From Hymenopus coronatus (Eukaryota; Arthropoda; Insecta; Mantodea; Hymenopodidae), in contig CM060883.1 of NCBI GenBank assembly GCA_030762935.1, positions 90,774,001 through 90,838,000 of the forward strand: a DNA stretch of 64,000 bases, written 5' to 3'. Under the pieces are notes generated by a model, which did no database searches, was not told the DNA's origin, and saw only the letters and a program-made list of their open reading frames with translations. The position numbers and the translations under genes were made by a program. Shown piece by piece: positions 11,821 through 21,780 of this stretch (position 1 is the stretch's first letter; every line of letters begins with the position of its first letter).

Positions 11821-12480
11821 ACTTGCCTCCTCCTGTCACTCCACAACCCCAAACCTCACCCGCCATCCTGCAAACACCACAATCCCGTCAGTACGCGGTT
11901 AAGTTCTCTCCGAGAACAGGAACACGACTAACACACCTCGGGCTGCCCTCAGCCAGTCAGGTCTGTTAGACTCTCTCTCAGTCAGTGAGTTATTACAAAG
12001 GTCGAGATCATGTTGAGAACACTCACCGCTAAGTTCAAGGCGCATACTCGTTGTCAGGTTACTATACAGTGTGAAAGTAACTGTTATAAGTGTTATATGC
12101 AAACAAAGCGAGAAAGTAATCAGGTCTATGAGAGGAGTAAAGTTACGTCGTTAAAAAGGGAAGGCTCCTAGAAGTCATAATCAATTAGCTTGTAAAGCAA
12201 AGAGCTTGTCTGCATATGTCTCTGTTTTAGTCAAGAATAAAGCAAATAGATGAAAGTGAAAGTGTGTTGGCTATTTCGCAAGACCACTCCTAACTACCCC
12301 CATTGTCATTATCACCCGAGTGAGTTAATGTTCATGCAGGCTGAGTTATGACGGAGGCAGCATCTTCGATAGAGGATCTTCAAAATAAGGTACGTGGAGA
12401 GATCTACTATGTTGGTAGTGGAGCGAGTCTAGAGACACCCTCAACGTGAGCCATAAAAACATCGCATGTACAAAGTGAGG
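11821..12480. other. Unassigned region with a possible short exon at 12,348
   Basis: An ATG at 12,348 opens MTEAASSIEDLQNK and is followed by AAG|GTACGT, a good match to a 5' splice site. Continued unspliced, the frame stops at 12,450. No partner exon was identified. The ORF at 11,899-12,102 is unconvincing. Confidence 0.25.
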
Positions 12481-12489
12481 CGTTATACG

Positions 12490-12845
12490 GCTTCACCATA
12501 CATCTCCTCCATAAGTGACTATAGAGTGTAAGTTGGGAGAGTGTTTAGGGGAATGTTGAAACTTTGTTGATAATTTCATCGTCGTCTTCTCTGCCTTCAA
12601 TCTAACGTATTCGATGTTATTCCTAAACTTGAATCTCTCATCCACAATTAAGCCAAGATGTTTTGTTTCTATGTTTCTTATAATTATTGTTAAATGTTAT
12701 TACTGGATCTCTTTTCACTTTTCCTTTCAAGATTATGAAGCCAATAGATTTCTAATGTCTTCATTTTGCATAATTGCACCAGGACTGTAGGATTTTTGTG
12801 ACCTAATTAGATTTTTCTTCTATTTCTCGTCGACTATTGCCTTCA
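12490..12845 (-). pseudogene. Jockey/R1-type reverse transcriptase remnant, segment downstream of the catalytic motif
   Basis: The minus strand encodes KHLGLIVDERFKFRNNIEYV followed by RLKAEKTTMKLS (about 12,535-12,650). This is the conserved block that follows the RT catalytic motif in Jockey/R1-like elements. Traces of the preceding helix (ILQSWCNYAKM and the SRRE-like start) lie at 12,740-12,845 in a shifted frame. The coding sequence is cut at 12,845 by the family-P copy and resumes at 13,777. Confidence 0.75.
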
Positions 12846-13555
12846 ATTAAAAATCTGATGTGTACCATTCATATGACTTTCTCTATATCCCTGCAACAAA
12901 TTACTCTTAAAAAGCTTATACTTCTATTAACTTCATGCTAATCAGTAAAACATTAGCAGAAATAGCCATATTACTTGCTTCCTTGTAAGTAAAGGTGAAA
13001 TAAGGGAGTACCATAGGTTAAAGTGATAATCAATAGCTGGTTGCTATGTCACTGAAGTACCTTTGTTTGTATGGATAGCAGTTGACAAATTCCTGTATGA
13101 GAAATGTATAAGTTTTTCATAGCAGAAACCAAAAATCAGGAATGTCACAAAAACGACGAACTCCACGAAAAAAAATGTATATAACATAAATTGTGTGTTT
13201 TAACGTGCTCTACATTCTTTGAGTAGTAAGGTTTGGTCCGTCTCTTACGGTTTAGCAGTTATTCAAAATTTAGTAAAATTCATCCAGAATAAACTACTCT
13301 TCAGAGGCTATTCCCAGAAAATTCAAGATAAACATTTTATTTTTCAGGTAAATATGTTTAATATACGAAATTTAAATCAAAATCGTTAGAGCCATTTTTG
13401 AGAAAATCAAAATTTTCGAAAAAAGTTCCATGTAAAGGGTAGTTGGGGGTGGGGGGATTTTTCTCAAAATCTTCGTGTCGCATCCAAATACCAAGTTAGG
13501 CATTTTACAGACTTTTCGTTTTTGAGTTATCGTGTTCACAGACACGCAGACACAC

Positions 13556-13638
<83 letters not shown>

Positions 13639-13775
13639 CGTTTTCCGAAAATGCTTTTTTTAGATAAAGGGGACCCTAAAACATATATTTCAGGTGAAAT
13701 CTCGGTATCGAATTTTTTGGTGGAGTGCAATACATTCTCTATACACTATGTACATAGTGCCTATAGAGAAAGTAA
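12846..13775 (+). repeat. Family P repeat, forward copy with long CA microsatellite
   Basis: Begins AAAAATCTGATGTGTACCAT and ends with the palindromic CTATACACTATGTACATAGT plus GAGAAAGT. A (CA)n run occupies about 13,545-13,636. The copy is inserted within RT coding sequence whose two halves flank it. The histidine/threonine and cysteine/valine ORFs are microsatellite products. Confidence 0.93.
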
Positions 13776-13776
13776 A

Positions 13777-14640
13777 AATATCACATCATCTGCATTTACA
13801 ACCGTGTTTACATTATTGTGGCTTTGTAAATTTTTATGTAGGCTTTCTAAAAATACATCCAGAAGCTCGGTCCTAGGATTGACCCCTGGGGACATCCCTT
13901 GGTTATACTTTTTAAGTGTGTTATTGAGACCCAGAAAATAAACAATTTTTTCTTTACAGTAGTCCATTAAAAGATTGTATAATGATTATGGATACTGGAA
14001 TAGTCAAAGTCTTTCAAAAAGAAAGAACCACCATAAGTTGTCAGATGCGCCGGTATCAATAAAAACACCAACGACGTATAGACTTGTGGAGTTCTTTATT
14101 GTATGAGTTACGGCATTTACAGCATCCTTAGCGCATTTTCCCTTCTTAAATTGGAATTCGTTATTATTGATGTCAATGAAGCATCTGTATTCATTTATTC
14201 TTTTGTTTATAATATGTTTAAAATGTTTTCATAGGTAATTCAAAAGACAGATCGGTTTATGGAATCTCTTTAATATAATTATATTTATATACTATTTAAT
14301 ATAATTAATTTTGCCTGTTTCCATATTTTTTAATCTGCCTCTCCATAAGCAATCATTGTAAAGGTTGCTCAAAAATGGGGCTAATTTTTCTTCAAGATTT
14401 ATTAGTATTTCATTTTTAATATTATCTAATGTGGTAGTTATTTTAAGATTATAGTTTTTATTGTTAATTTAATTTTCTTTGGATCAAATGCAAATATGGG
14501 TTTATTGTTTGTATAATTGTGTTTAATTTTACTTCTTAGTGTAATATTAAATTCATTTTCAGCTTCCAATTCACTGTCGGGCAATAGTTCCTTCAGAAGC
14601 TCCTCTACTGAGTCTTGCCAATTTGTGGTCATTGGCCCAT
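13777..14640 (-). pseudogene. Jockey/R1-type reverse transcriptase remnant, N-terminal and catalytic segment
   Basis: The minus strand from 14,632 reads WQDSVEELLKELLPDSELEA and then FAFDPKKIKLTIKT, the region just before the RT domain. Later frames give FKKGKCAKDAVNAVTHTI and VVGVFIDTGASDNLWW (RT motif with Asp), then VNADDVIF at about 13,790, the catalytic x-x-D-D box. Several frameshifts and stops separate these. The segment is cut by the family-P insertion at 13,775 and continues at 12,845. Confidence 0.8.
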
Positions 14641-14654
14641 CTTCCTTCTTAAAA

Positions 14655-14822
14655 TTCTCATATGCATAGTAGGTAGAGAAGGTATTCTATTCCGCTCAAA
14701 ACATTCATACTGAGATTTCACCGAAAATACGTGTTTTGAGGACCCTCGCACCCAAAGAAAATATTTTTTTAGAAAAAGGTCCGTCACGCCTACCTGTGTG
14801 TGAGTGTGTGCATACTCGAGTG
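14655..14822 (-). repeat. Family P repeat, truncated reverse fragment
   Basis: Contains GTAGAGAAGGTATTCTATTC, the 'GAGATTTCACCGAAAATACG' block, and a short TG tract. It is interrupted at 14,822 by the start of a forward copy. Confidence 0.8.
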
Positions 14823-15546
14823 CGTTGATGTGTTCCATTCTCTTGGCTTCCTCTAACTGTGTTATAACAAACTAATCTTACAAAAGTTTATTTTTTATAT
14901 TACTTCATGCTGATAAAAAATAAGCATTAACAGAAACGGTATTATTACTTGCTTCCTTATAAGCAGAAGGGAATTGAGGGAAAACACTAAAATAAAGCAT
15001 CAGTCAAATCTTTATAAGCTAGTAACTATGTGATTGAAGTTCGGTTTTCTTTTCATGGCCAGAAGTAAACTAAAAGAAACAAAAATGTAAAATGCCTCAT
15101 TGATAAATGCTTAAGTACTTTAAAATTGAAACGAATAACAAAGAAGACCTATGAAATAGTTTGTTCCACACAAAAAATGGACAAGTGTGTGTTTTACCGA
15201 GATATGCTTTTTTTTTTCATTAAGCTCTTGTCTATCTCTTACGTTTTACCAGTTATGCAAAAGTCATTCAGAATGAATAGGAACTTCGAATTCCAGAAAA
15301 TTCAAGATGTATATTTTATTAGACATATAAATATGTATAACATATTTTAATCAAAATCGTTGTAGCCATTTATGAGAGAATATAAATTTGTTCCATGTAA
15401 AGGACATTTTGAGGTGGGAAGGTTTCTGTGAAAATAATTGTGTCACATCTTTAAAGAATGCTGAACTTATTTATCAAGTTTAGTGTTTAACCGCCTATTC
15501 GTTTATGAATTATATTAATTCACACATACCTACAAACAGATATGTT
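14823..15546 (+). repeat. Family P repeat, forward copy
   Basis: Starts TTGATGTGTTCCATTCTCTT and carries the family interior. It is cut before its palindromic end, within the A-run at about 15,546, by the next forward copy. The ORF at 15,126-15,350 is coincidental. Confidence 0.83.
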
Positions 15547-16160
15547 TTCAAAAAAATCTGATGTGTTCACATAACTTTCTCTACATCTCTGTAACACCCA
15601 GGTTCGCTCCCGAGCGACCGCATGTGAGATTTGTGGTGGACAAAGCGGCGCAGGGACGGGTTTTTTCCGGTTTCCTCCGCCATCGCATTTCACCGATGCT
15701 CCATCTTCATTCCAGGTATCACCGTGTCACCGCCTGCGGTGCCATCAGTAGTAAAAGCGGAAGTTAAACACTATTAAAGAAATTTATGTACCAAACTATT
15801 CTTAAAAGTCGTATTCTTCTATCTAATTCATACCAAACATTATCAGAAACATCTTTAATACTTAGTTCCTTTTAGATAGAGGGAAATTAGGCTAAAGCGA
15901 TATTCCAATTTTCTAAAACTTGGTTTCTATGACTGGAATTCATTCGCTGTGCATGGACACGAGTTGAGAACTTCCAGTTTGAGGAAAGCCTATCCATTTT
16001 TAAACTGAAATCAAGAAAAAGGAATATCTTGGAAACGGTTAACTCTAATAAATAATTACATGTGACATAAATTGAGTGTGTTAATGAGCGCTACATTTTG
16101 CGCATTATAGTCTTTTGTTTTACGGTTTACTAGTTATGCAAAGTTCGACATTCCACTGTA
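15547..16160 (+). repeat. Family P repeat, forward copy split by a SINE
   Basis: Starts AAAATCTGATGTGTTCACAT at about 15,548. After CTCTGTAACA the sequence changes to a SINE (15,597-15,776), and family P resumes with CAAACTATTCTTAAAAGTCG. It is truncated near 16,160. Confidence 0.82.
15597..15776 (+). repeat. SINE, 5'-truncated, inserted in family P
   Basis: Starts inside the tRNA-like head (GGTTCGCTCCCGAGCGACCG) and contains GGTGGACAAAGCGGCGCAGG, the CCGGTTTCC core and the 3' end GCCTGCGGTGCC...AGTTAAACACTA. It is of the same family as the copies at 33.05 and 61.8 kb. Confidence 0.85.
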
Positions 16161-16267
16161 TACTACTGAACTAGGGAATTAAGCTACAGCTAAAAATATG
16201 TTAGCAGTGAAAAGGTTAAGAGTTCAGGAGACCATATATATTTTGAATCAGAAAGAATCACATAATG

Positions 16268-16831
16268 TTTACTCTCTCTACACGTACTATGTGCGTATTG
16301 TATAGAGAAGGTATTGAATTAAACCCAAAAATTCGATACCGAGATTTCACAGGAAATACATGTTTTGAGACGACTTGAATTAAAAAAAACATATTTAGAA
16401 AATGTCCCTGTGTATCTGTCTTTCTATCCGTTTTTCTGTCTGTATGTGTGTGTATACGTGTGCCTGTGGACCGCATAACTCAAAAACGCAAAGACCGTTA
16501 AATACCAAACTTGATATTTAAGTTTGGTATCTTCCAAGGATGCGACATGAAAATTTTCAAGAATATTCCCCCACCCCAATTACCCATTACATGGAAAAAT
16601 TATCGAAACTTTTGATTTTCTCAAAACTGACTTGAATGATTTTGATAAAAATCTCTTATATTTAAGATACTTATGTGACATATAAAATATATATCTTCAA
16701 TTTTCTGGCAATAAGTTTATTCTGAATGAATTTTGCGGAATTTTACATAAGTGGTAACCAATAAGAGATAGTCAAAACCACCCAAAAATGTTGAGCTCGT
16801 TGAAACTCACCATTTATGTTATATGAATTTT
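16268..16831 (-). repeat. Family P repeat, reverse copy
   Basis: Starts ACTCTCTCTACACGTACTAT and has TG-rich sequence at about 16,440-16,460. It is cut at 16,831 by another reverse copy's head. The ORF 16,258-16,476 is coincidental. Confidence 0.85.
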
Positions 16832-16943
16832 TACTTTCTCTGCACGTACCATGCACATAGTATATAGAGAAGATATTGCATTTCACCTATAAATTCTATA
16901 CCGAGATTCACCAAAAATACACGTTTTATGGTCCCTGTATCAA
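16832..16943 (-). repeat. Family P repeat, reverse head fragment
   Basis: TTTACTTTCTCTGCACGTAC and the palindromic block are followed by GAGATTCACCAAAAATACAC. It is cut in the A-run that follows TCCCTGTATC by the next forward copy. Confidence 0.82.
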
Positions 16944-17822
16944 AAAAATCTGATGTGTTCCATTCACATGATTTTCTTCACATCTCTGTAACAAACTATT
17001 GTTAAAACGCTTATGCTTCCATTTACTTCATGCTAAACGAGCGAAAAAAAAAAAAAAATAGCGGAAATAGTCTTATTACTTGCTTCCTTGTAAGCAGAAA
17101 CGAAATAAGTGATACCATAGGTTAAAATGATAGTCAAACGCTGGTTGCTATGTGACTGAAGTTGCTTTGTTTGTATAGACAGGAGTTGACAAATTCCTGC
17201 ATGAGAAAAGTATAAGTTTTTCAAAGTTGAAACCAAAAACAAGGAATATTTCAAAAACAACCAATTCCACGAAAAAAATGCATATGACATAAATTGTGTG
17301 ATTTAACGGGCTCTACATTCTGAATGTGTTACGTTTTTGTCCATCCCTTACGGTTTAGCAGTTATGCAAAATTCCGTAAAATTCATCCAGAATAAAGTAG
17401 TCTTCAGAAGCTATTCCCAGAAAATTCAAGATATACCTTTTATTTGTCAGCTAAATATCTTTAATATACGATATTTTAATTAAAATCGTTAGAGCCATTT
17501 TTGAGAATATCAAAATTTTAAAAAAAGTTCTATGTAAACGGTAGTTAGGGTGAGGGAATTTTCTTGAAAATCTTTGTGTCGCATCCTTGGAAGATACTAA
17601 ACTTAAATACCAAGTTTGACATTTAACGGACTTTTCGCTTATGAGATATACTGTCCACAAACGCACACGCACACACACGGACCTTTTTCCAGAAAAGCTC
17701 TTTTTTAGATTCAGGGGACCCAAAACATGTATTTCCGGTGAAATCTCGGTGTCGAATTTTTGGGTGGAATGCAATACCTTCTCTATACACTATGTACATA
17801 GTACATATAAAGAAAGTAAAAA
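16944..17822 (+). repeat. Family P repeat, forward copy
   Basis: Begins AAATCTGATGTGTTCCATTC in an A-run and has a short CA tract at about 17,660-17,680. It ends CTATACACTATGTACATAGT and AAAGAAAGTAAAAA. Confidence 0.9.
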
Positions 17823-17842
17823 AGTATTTTCAGAAAAATTTC

Positions 17843-17897
<55 letters not shown>

Positions 17898-17956
17898 CTG
17901 TGTGTCTGTGGACAGCGTACCTAAAAAACGAAAAGACCGTTGAATACCAAACTTGC
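17823..17956 (-). repeat. Family P repeat fragment with TG microsatellite
   Basis: AGAAAAATTTCCGTGTCTGT, (TG)n at about 17,850-17,895, then CTGTGGACAGCGTACC and AAAAACGAAAAGACCG. This is a reverse copy lacking its palindromic head. Confidence 0.8.
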
Positions 17957-18370
17957 TTGATTTTATTGTGAGCCTTGCATTCAAATCTTTCCTTGTTTTC
18001 TCGCTAGTGATATTTTCAGCATTTTTATTCCTGTAAAATTTTCCATATGGAGCAGCTTTTGTATTATACAAATAAGAACATGTTCACAGAGGGACAAGAA
18101 TGAGAATTGCCTTACGTTTTACTGTCAGGTGTATTTAAGCATATGTTTTCAATTTTCAAATGCAAGAATTATATTTTTATGATAAAGCAGATTCATAACT
18201 TTAAAAATTGGAGACCAAACCATATAAGATACAATGAAACCAGGGCAATTTCAAAAAGCAGATGTATTGTGAACCTAGGGTTAATATATTAGACCAACAT
18301 TTTATTTTTTTTCCGCAAGTATTTTGTGATGTGACAAAAACATTTGCCCATAGCTTGCAAACTATTAGAG
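17957..18370. other. Unassigned stretch
   Basis: Sequence between two family-P copies. No recognisable protein, RNA or repeat. It may be remaining host sequence. Confidence 0.4.
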
Positions 18371-19091
18371 AAAAATCTGATGTGTTCCATTCACACAACT
18401 CTCTCTACATGTCTACAATAAATTATTGTTAAAAAGCTCATTCTTCAATTTGTTTAATGCTAATCAAGAACAAATTGGCGGAAAGGGTCTTCTTACTTGC
18501 TTCCTTGTAAGTAGAATGAAAATAAGGGAATACACTGGGCTAATGCGATTATCAAATCTTTTAAAAACTGGTTGCTCGAAGTACCTTTGTTTGTATGGAC
18601 AGGCGTTGACAAATCCTCATATGAAAGAAGCAAGAAGCATAAGTACTTTAAAGCTGAAGCTAATTAAAAGGAATATCTCCAAAACGATCAACTCCAGGTA
18701 AAAATGCATTTTACATAAATTGTGTCTTTTAACGAGCTCTACATTCTTTGTGGGATACGTTTTTGTCTATCTCTTACGGTTTACCAGTTATGCAAAATTC
18801 CGCAAAATTCATCCAGCATAAGCATTTTTAAAAGATTCTTCCCAAAAATTGAACATATACATTTTATTCGCCATGGAAATATCTTAAATATAAGAAAGTT
18901 TAATCTAAATAGTTAGAGCCATTTCGGAGAAAATCAAAATGTACAAATTTTTTTCATGTAAAGGGTAGTTTCAAGCAAATCCCCCCACAGATTTGCTTGA
19001 AATTCTTCATGTGGCATCGTGTGAAGATACCAGACTTAAATACCAAGTTGGGTATTTAACGGTCTTTTCGTTTTGAGCTATTCTGTCCACA

Positions 19092-19126
<35 letters not shown>

Positions 19127-19312
19127 ACATACACACTCACACTGATAGACAGACTGGCAGACAGCACACATGGACATTTTTCTAAAACTGCTTTTATTGG
19201 ATTCGGAGAGTCTCAAAACATTTATTTGCGGTGGAATCTCGCTATCGAATTTTTGTGTGCAACACAATATCTTCTCTATACACTGTGTTCATAGATGTGT
19301 ACAGAAAGTAAA
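18371..19312 (+). repeat. Family P repeat, forward copy
   Basis: Begins AAAAATCTGATGTGTTCCAT, has (CA)n at about 19,092-19,125, and ends CTTCTCTATACACTGTGTTC and ACAGAAAGTAAAAA. The short ORFs inside are coincidental. Confidence 0.88.
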
Positions 19313-19930
19313 AATGAATGAAATGGCTCTGTAATTTATTTGTACTATGCTACACATGTGGTATGAATGTCAAAAAGTTGGCATAATTACTTCGGAATTT
19401 CCAATACATGTCATTAAGCTTGCTTGAAACCAAAAGTGTTCGGACACATGACTTCCATTAACAGTGTCTGCTGCTTATCCATCAAGAAGGTCCTCTATTG
19501 CCCTCAAGGACATCATGGAGCCGAGTGCATCTCCACGTAGATCGAACTCGAGCCCCTCACTCCTCCTACTACAGCTAATACTTGCATTTTCGTCAGCAAT
19601 TTGCATTTCGTTATGCACATGCCTCTGCGACCCAAACGACAGCATTCCCAGCAGACCACACACACTGTTAAGTCTGCGTCGCATTCAAATTGCTTGTGAT
19701 ACGTTCTCTGCGCACATTTACCTCCCAGGAGACTATGCTTGCATTTTGTGGGCCATTCAAGCACCAGCATTGTTTCGTTACGTGCAAATATTATTCAAAT
19801 ATTTAGTACATTTTATACTTTCGTAGAATTTGTAACTATTTTCTTACTGATCAATTTAAAGATTTTAGCCGTTGCGAGAATTGTTCAAGAAATTCTCCGT
19901 CTGCAAAAGACAAAACAATTGACACAATAT
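19313..19930. other. Unassigned stretch with overlapping ORFs on both strands
   Basis: Holds a 120-residue plus-strand ORF (19,464-19,826) and Cys-rich minus-strand ORFs across the same bases (for example GGKCAQRTYHKQFECDADL). Local GC is higher than in neighbouring repeats, which could mark an old coding fragment. None of the frames is recognised, so no gene is called. Confidence 0.3.
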
Positions 19931-20055
19931 TATTACTTTCTCTTCACATACTATGTACATATTGTATAGAGAAGTATTGTATTACACCCAAAAATTCGAT
20001 TCCGAGATTTTACCAGAAATACATGTTATGGGGCCCCTGATAAAAAATAAGCGTG

Positions 20056-20093
<38 letters not shown>

Positions 20094-20457
20094 TATGTGT
20101 GTATGTGTGTATATGTGTGTATGTGTGTATGTGTGTGTATGTGTGTATGTGTGTATGCGTGTGTATGTGTGTGTATGTGTGTGTATGTGTGTATGTGGTG
20201 TGTATGTGTGTGTGGTGTGTATGTGTGTGTGGTATGTATGTGTGTGTGTGTGTGTCCGCTGACAGCTTGGCTAAAAGCTAAAAGACCACTAAGTACCAAA
20301 CTTGGTATTTAAGCTTAGTATCTCCGAAGGGTGCGAAACGAAGATTTTCAAGGAAGTCCCACAGCCATAATGTACCCTTTACATGGAACAATTTTCGATA
20401 ATGTTGATTTTCTCAAAAATTACTCTAGCGATTTTGATTAAATTATCGTATATTTTT
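19931..20457 (-). repeat. Family P repeat, reverse copy, 5' part (continues at 28,877)
   Basis: Starts TTACTTTCTCTTCACATACT and has a long TGTA/TG-rich microsatellite at about 20,058-20,255. It stops abruptly after GATTAAATTATCGTATATTT at 20,457. The missing remainder of a reverse copy is found at 28,877-29,127, so about 8.4 kb has been inserted here. Confidence 0.85.
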
Positions 20458-21780
20458 TTTTTCTCTAGAACAATGATATAGACCTTTGTTGTTGTTTTTG
20501 TTGAAGCGTTGAGCATATCTTCTGACTCCTGTTAGCAGTTTTTAGATTCTAGTTATTATATAACGATATCTAGCATGTGAGGTTAGGCGTCTCTCCTCTT
20601 TTATCTGGGCTTGAGACCAGCATTAGAAATGTATTCTAATGGCAGAGTTCCCGCCGAGCTTCATTCTTATTCTTCTTATTCTTCTATATTTGTGTGTCTC
20701 TTACTAGGTGCATGGGAGCGTTTGCAGTGTAAACTTCAATTTTATTTCTCGTTACCGATGGTGAGTAGTACATGTAGTATTCTCTCTTGATACCTTCACA
20801 ACTTTGTAGTGACCATAAGCATAGTTTGATATTCCATCATCAGCAATCACTCTTTTATCATCATGAGGCGATAGAGCGATTTTGTTGACTTTTACAGACG
20901 AAACGTTATGCTGTTGTGACATGATCAAATTAATAGGAGTTCTTATTATTTCGCTGTTTTTAAGACAATCTACATAACTGTCGAATGTGATGTACTGCTT
21001 AATAGGGCTTCGTTTTATACCTTTAATCTTTTTTTATCATTCCTCCAACAATGTCGAGAGCATACATCTTAGGTCTCAGTCCGACAAAACGTTGGATGAT
21101 TTTACCATTAGCTTCATCTTTAAACTTTCCCAACACTTTTTTGTTCTGTGTGGAGTGGCACATGTGACTTGCAGGGTAATCAGATGTATTCAAATGTTCA
21201 AGAAATTGCATTTTGTCCTGGTATATGTCAGCTGTTGTAACTCGATGAATGAAGGAGTCCGTATCCATGTATATAAGCTTCAGGTTTTCAGTCCCATAAT
21301 ATGGCAATAGCACCTCATATTGATATGAGTACATGAGGGTTTTTGAGATATCCAGCACGCTCATTCCAATGTACATTGGCTTGTTGAATATAATCTGCCG
21401 TGAGGCCATATGAACAGCTGCTAGGTTAGGTCCATATATACTTCTATCGATGAATGTCGGCTTAGAAATCAGGTTTTCCAATGTTTTCTCGTTTGTCACA
21501 AGACGTATATCCATTCGATTTCGTATATTCCCCATGGTTTTTCCAAACATAGCGTTATTGAAAAGTTTGTACAGGTCCTTTTCAAAGTCATTTCTAGCCT
21601 GTTGCCTCAGCTTGTTATTAAGCGCTATGTAAGGTTTTAACCAGCACGATTGTTGAAATTGTAGCACACGATGGATGTTTGTCAGTCGTAGTCCATGCGA
21701 GAGTGTCTGTTTTAACGCCATGTAATGTACAACATACTTGTTCCTGCTTACAAGGTGAGCAATTAGTTTCTTTACACTTG
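20458..21780 (-). repeat. Left arm of the DNA polymerase inverted duplication
   Basis: From the outer tip (ATTGTTCTAGAGAAAAAAAA read on the minus strand) to about 21,780, this arm is the near-identical reverse complement of 25,812-27,146. It covers the polymerase C-terminus and about 300 bp past its stop codon. Confidence 0.92.

Noticed and set aside
13522..13941. 139-residue ORF rich in His-Thr repeats, and Cys-Val ORFs on the opposite strand
   Set aside because: Product of the CA microsatellite inside a family-P copy; the same happens at 9.5, 17.8, 20.0 and 35.3 kb.
19464..19826. 120-residue ORF as a real gene
   Set aside because: No recognisable motif, no start context, and three other frames are open across the same GC-richer patch.
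21031..21037. Programmed ribosomal frameshift at the A7 run in the polymerase gene
   Set aside because: The required shift is +1, while A-rich slippery sites usually give -1, and no supporting structure was evident; a single-base insertion explains it more simply.
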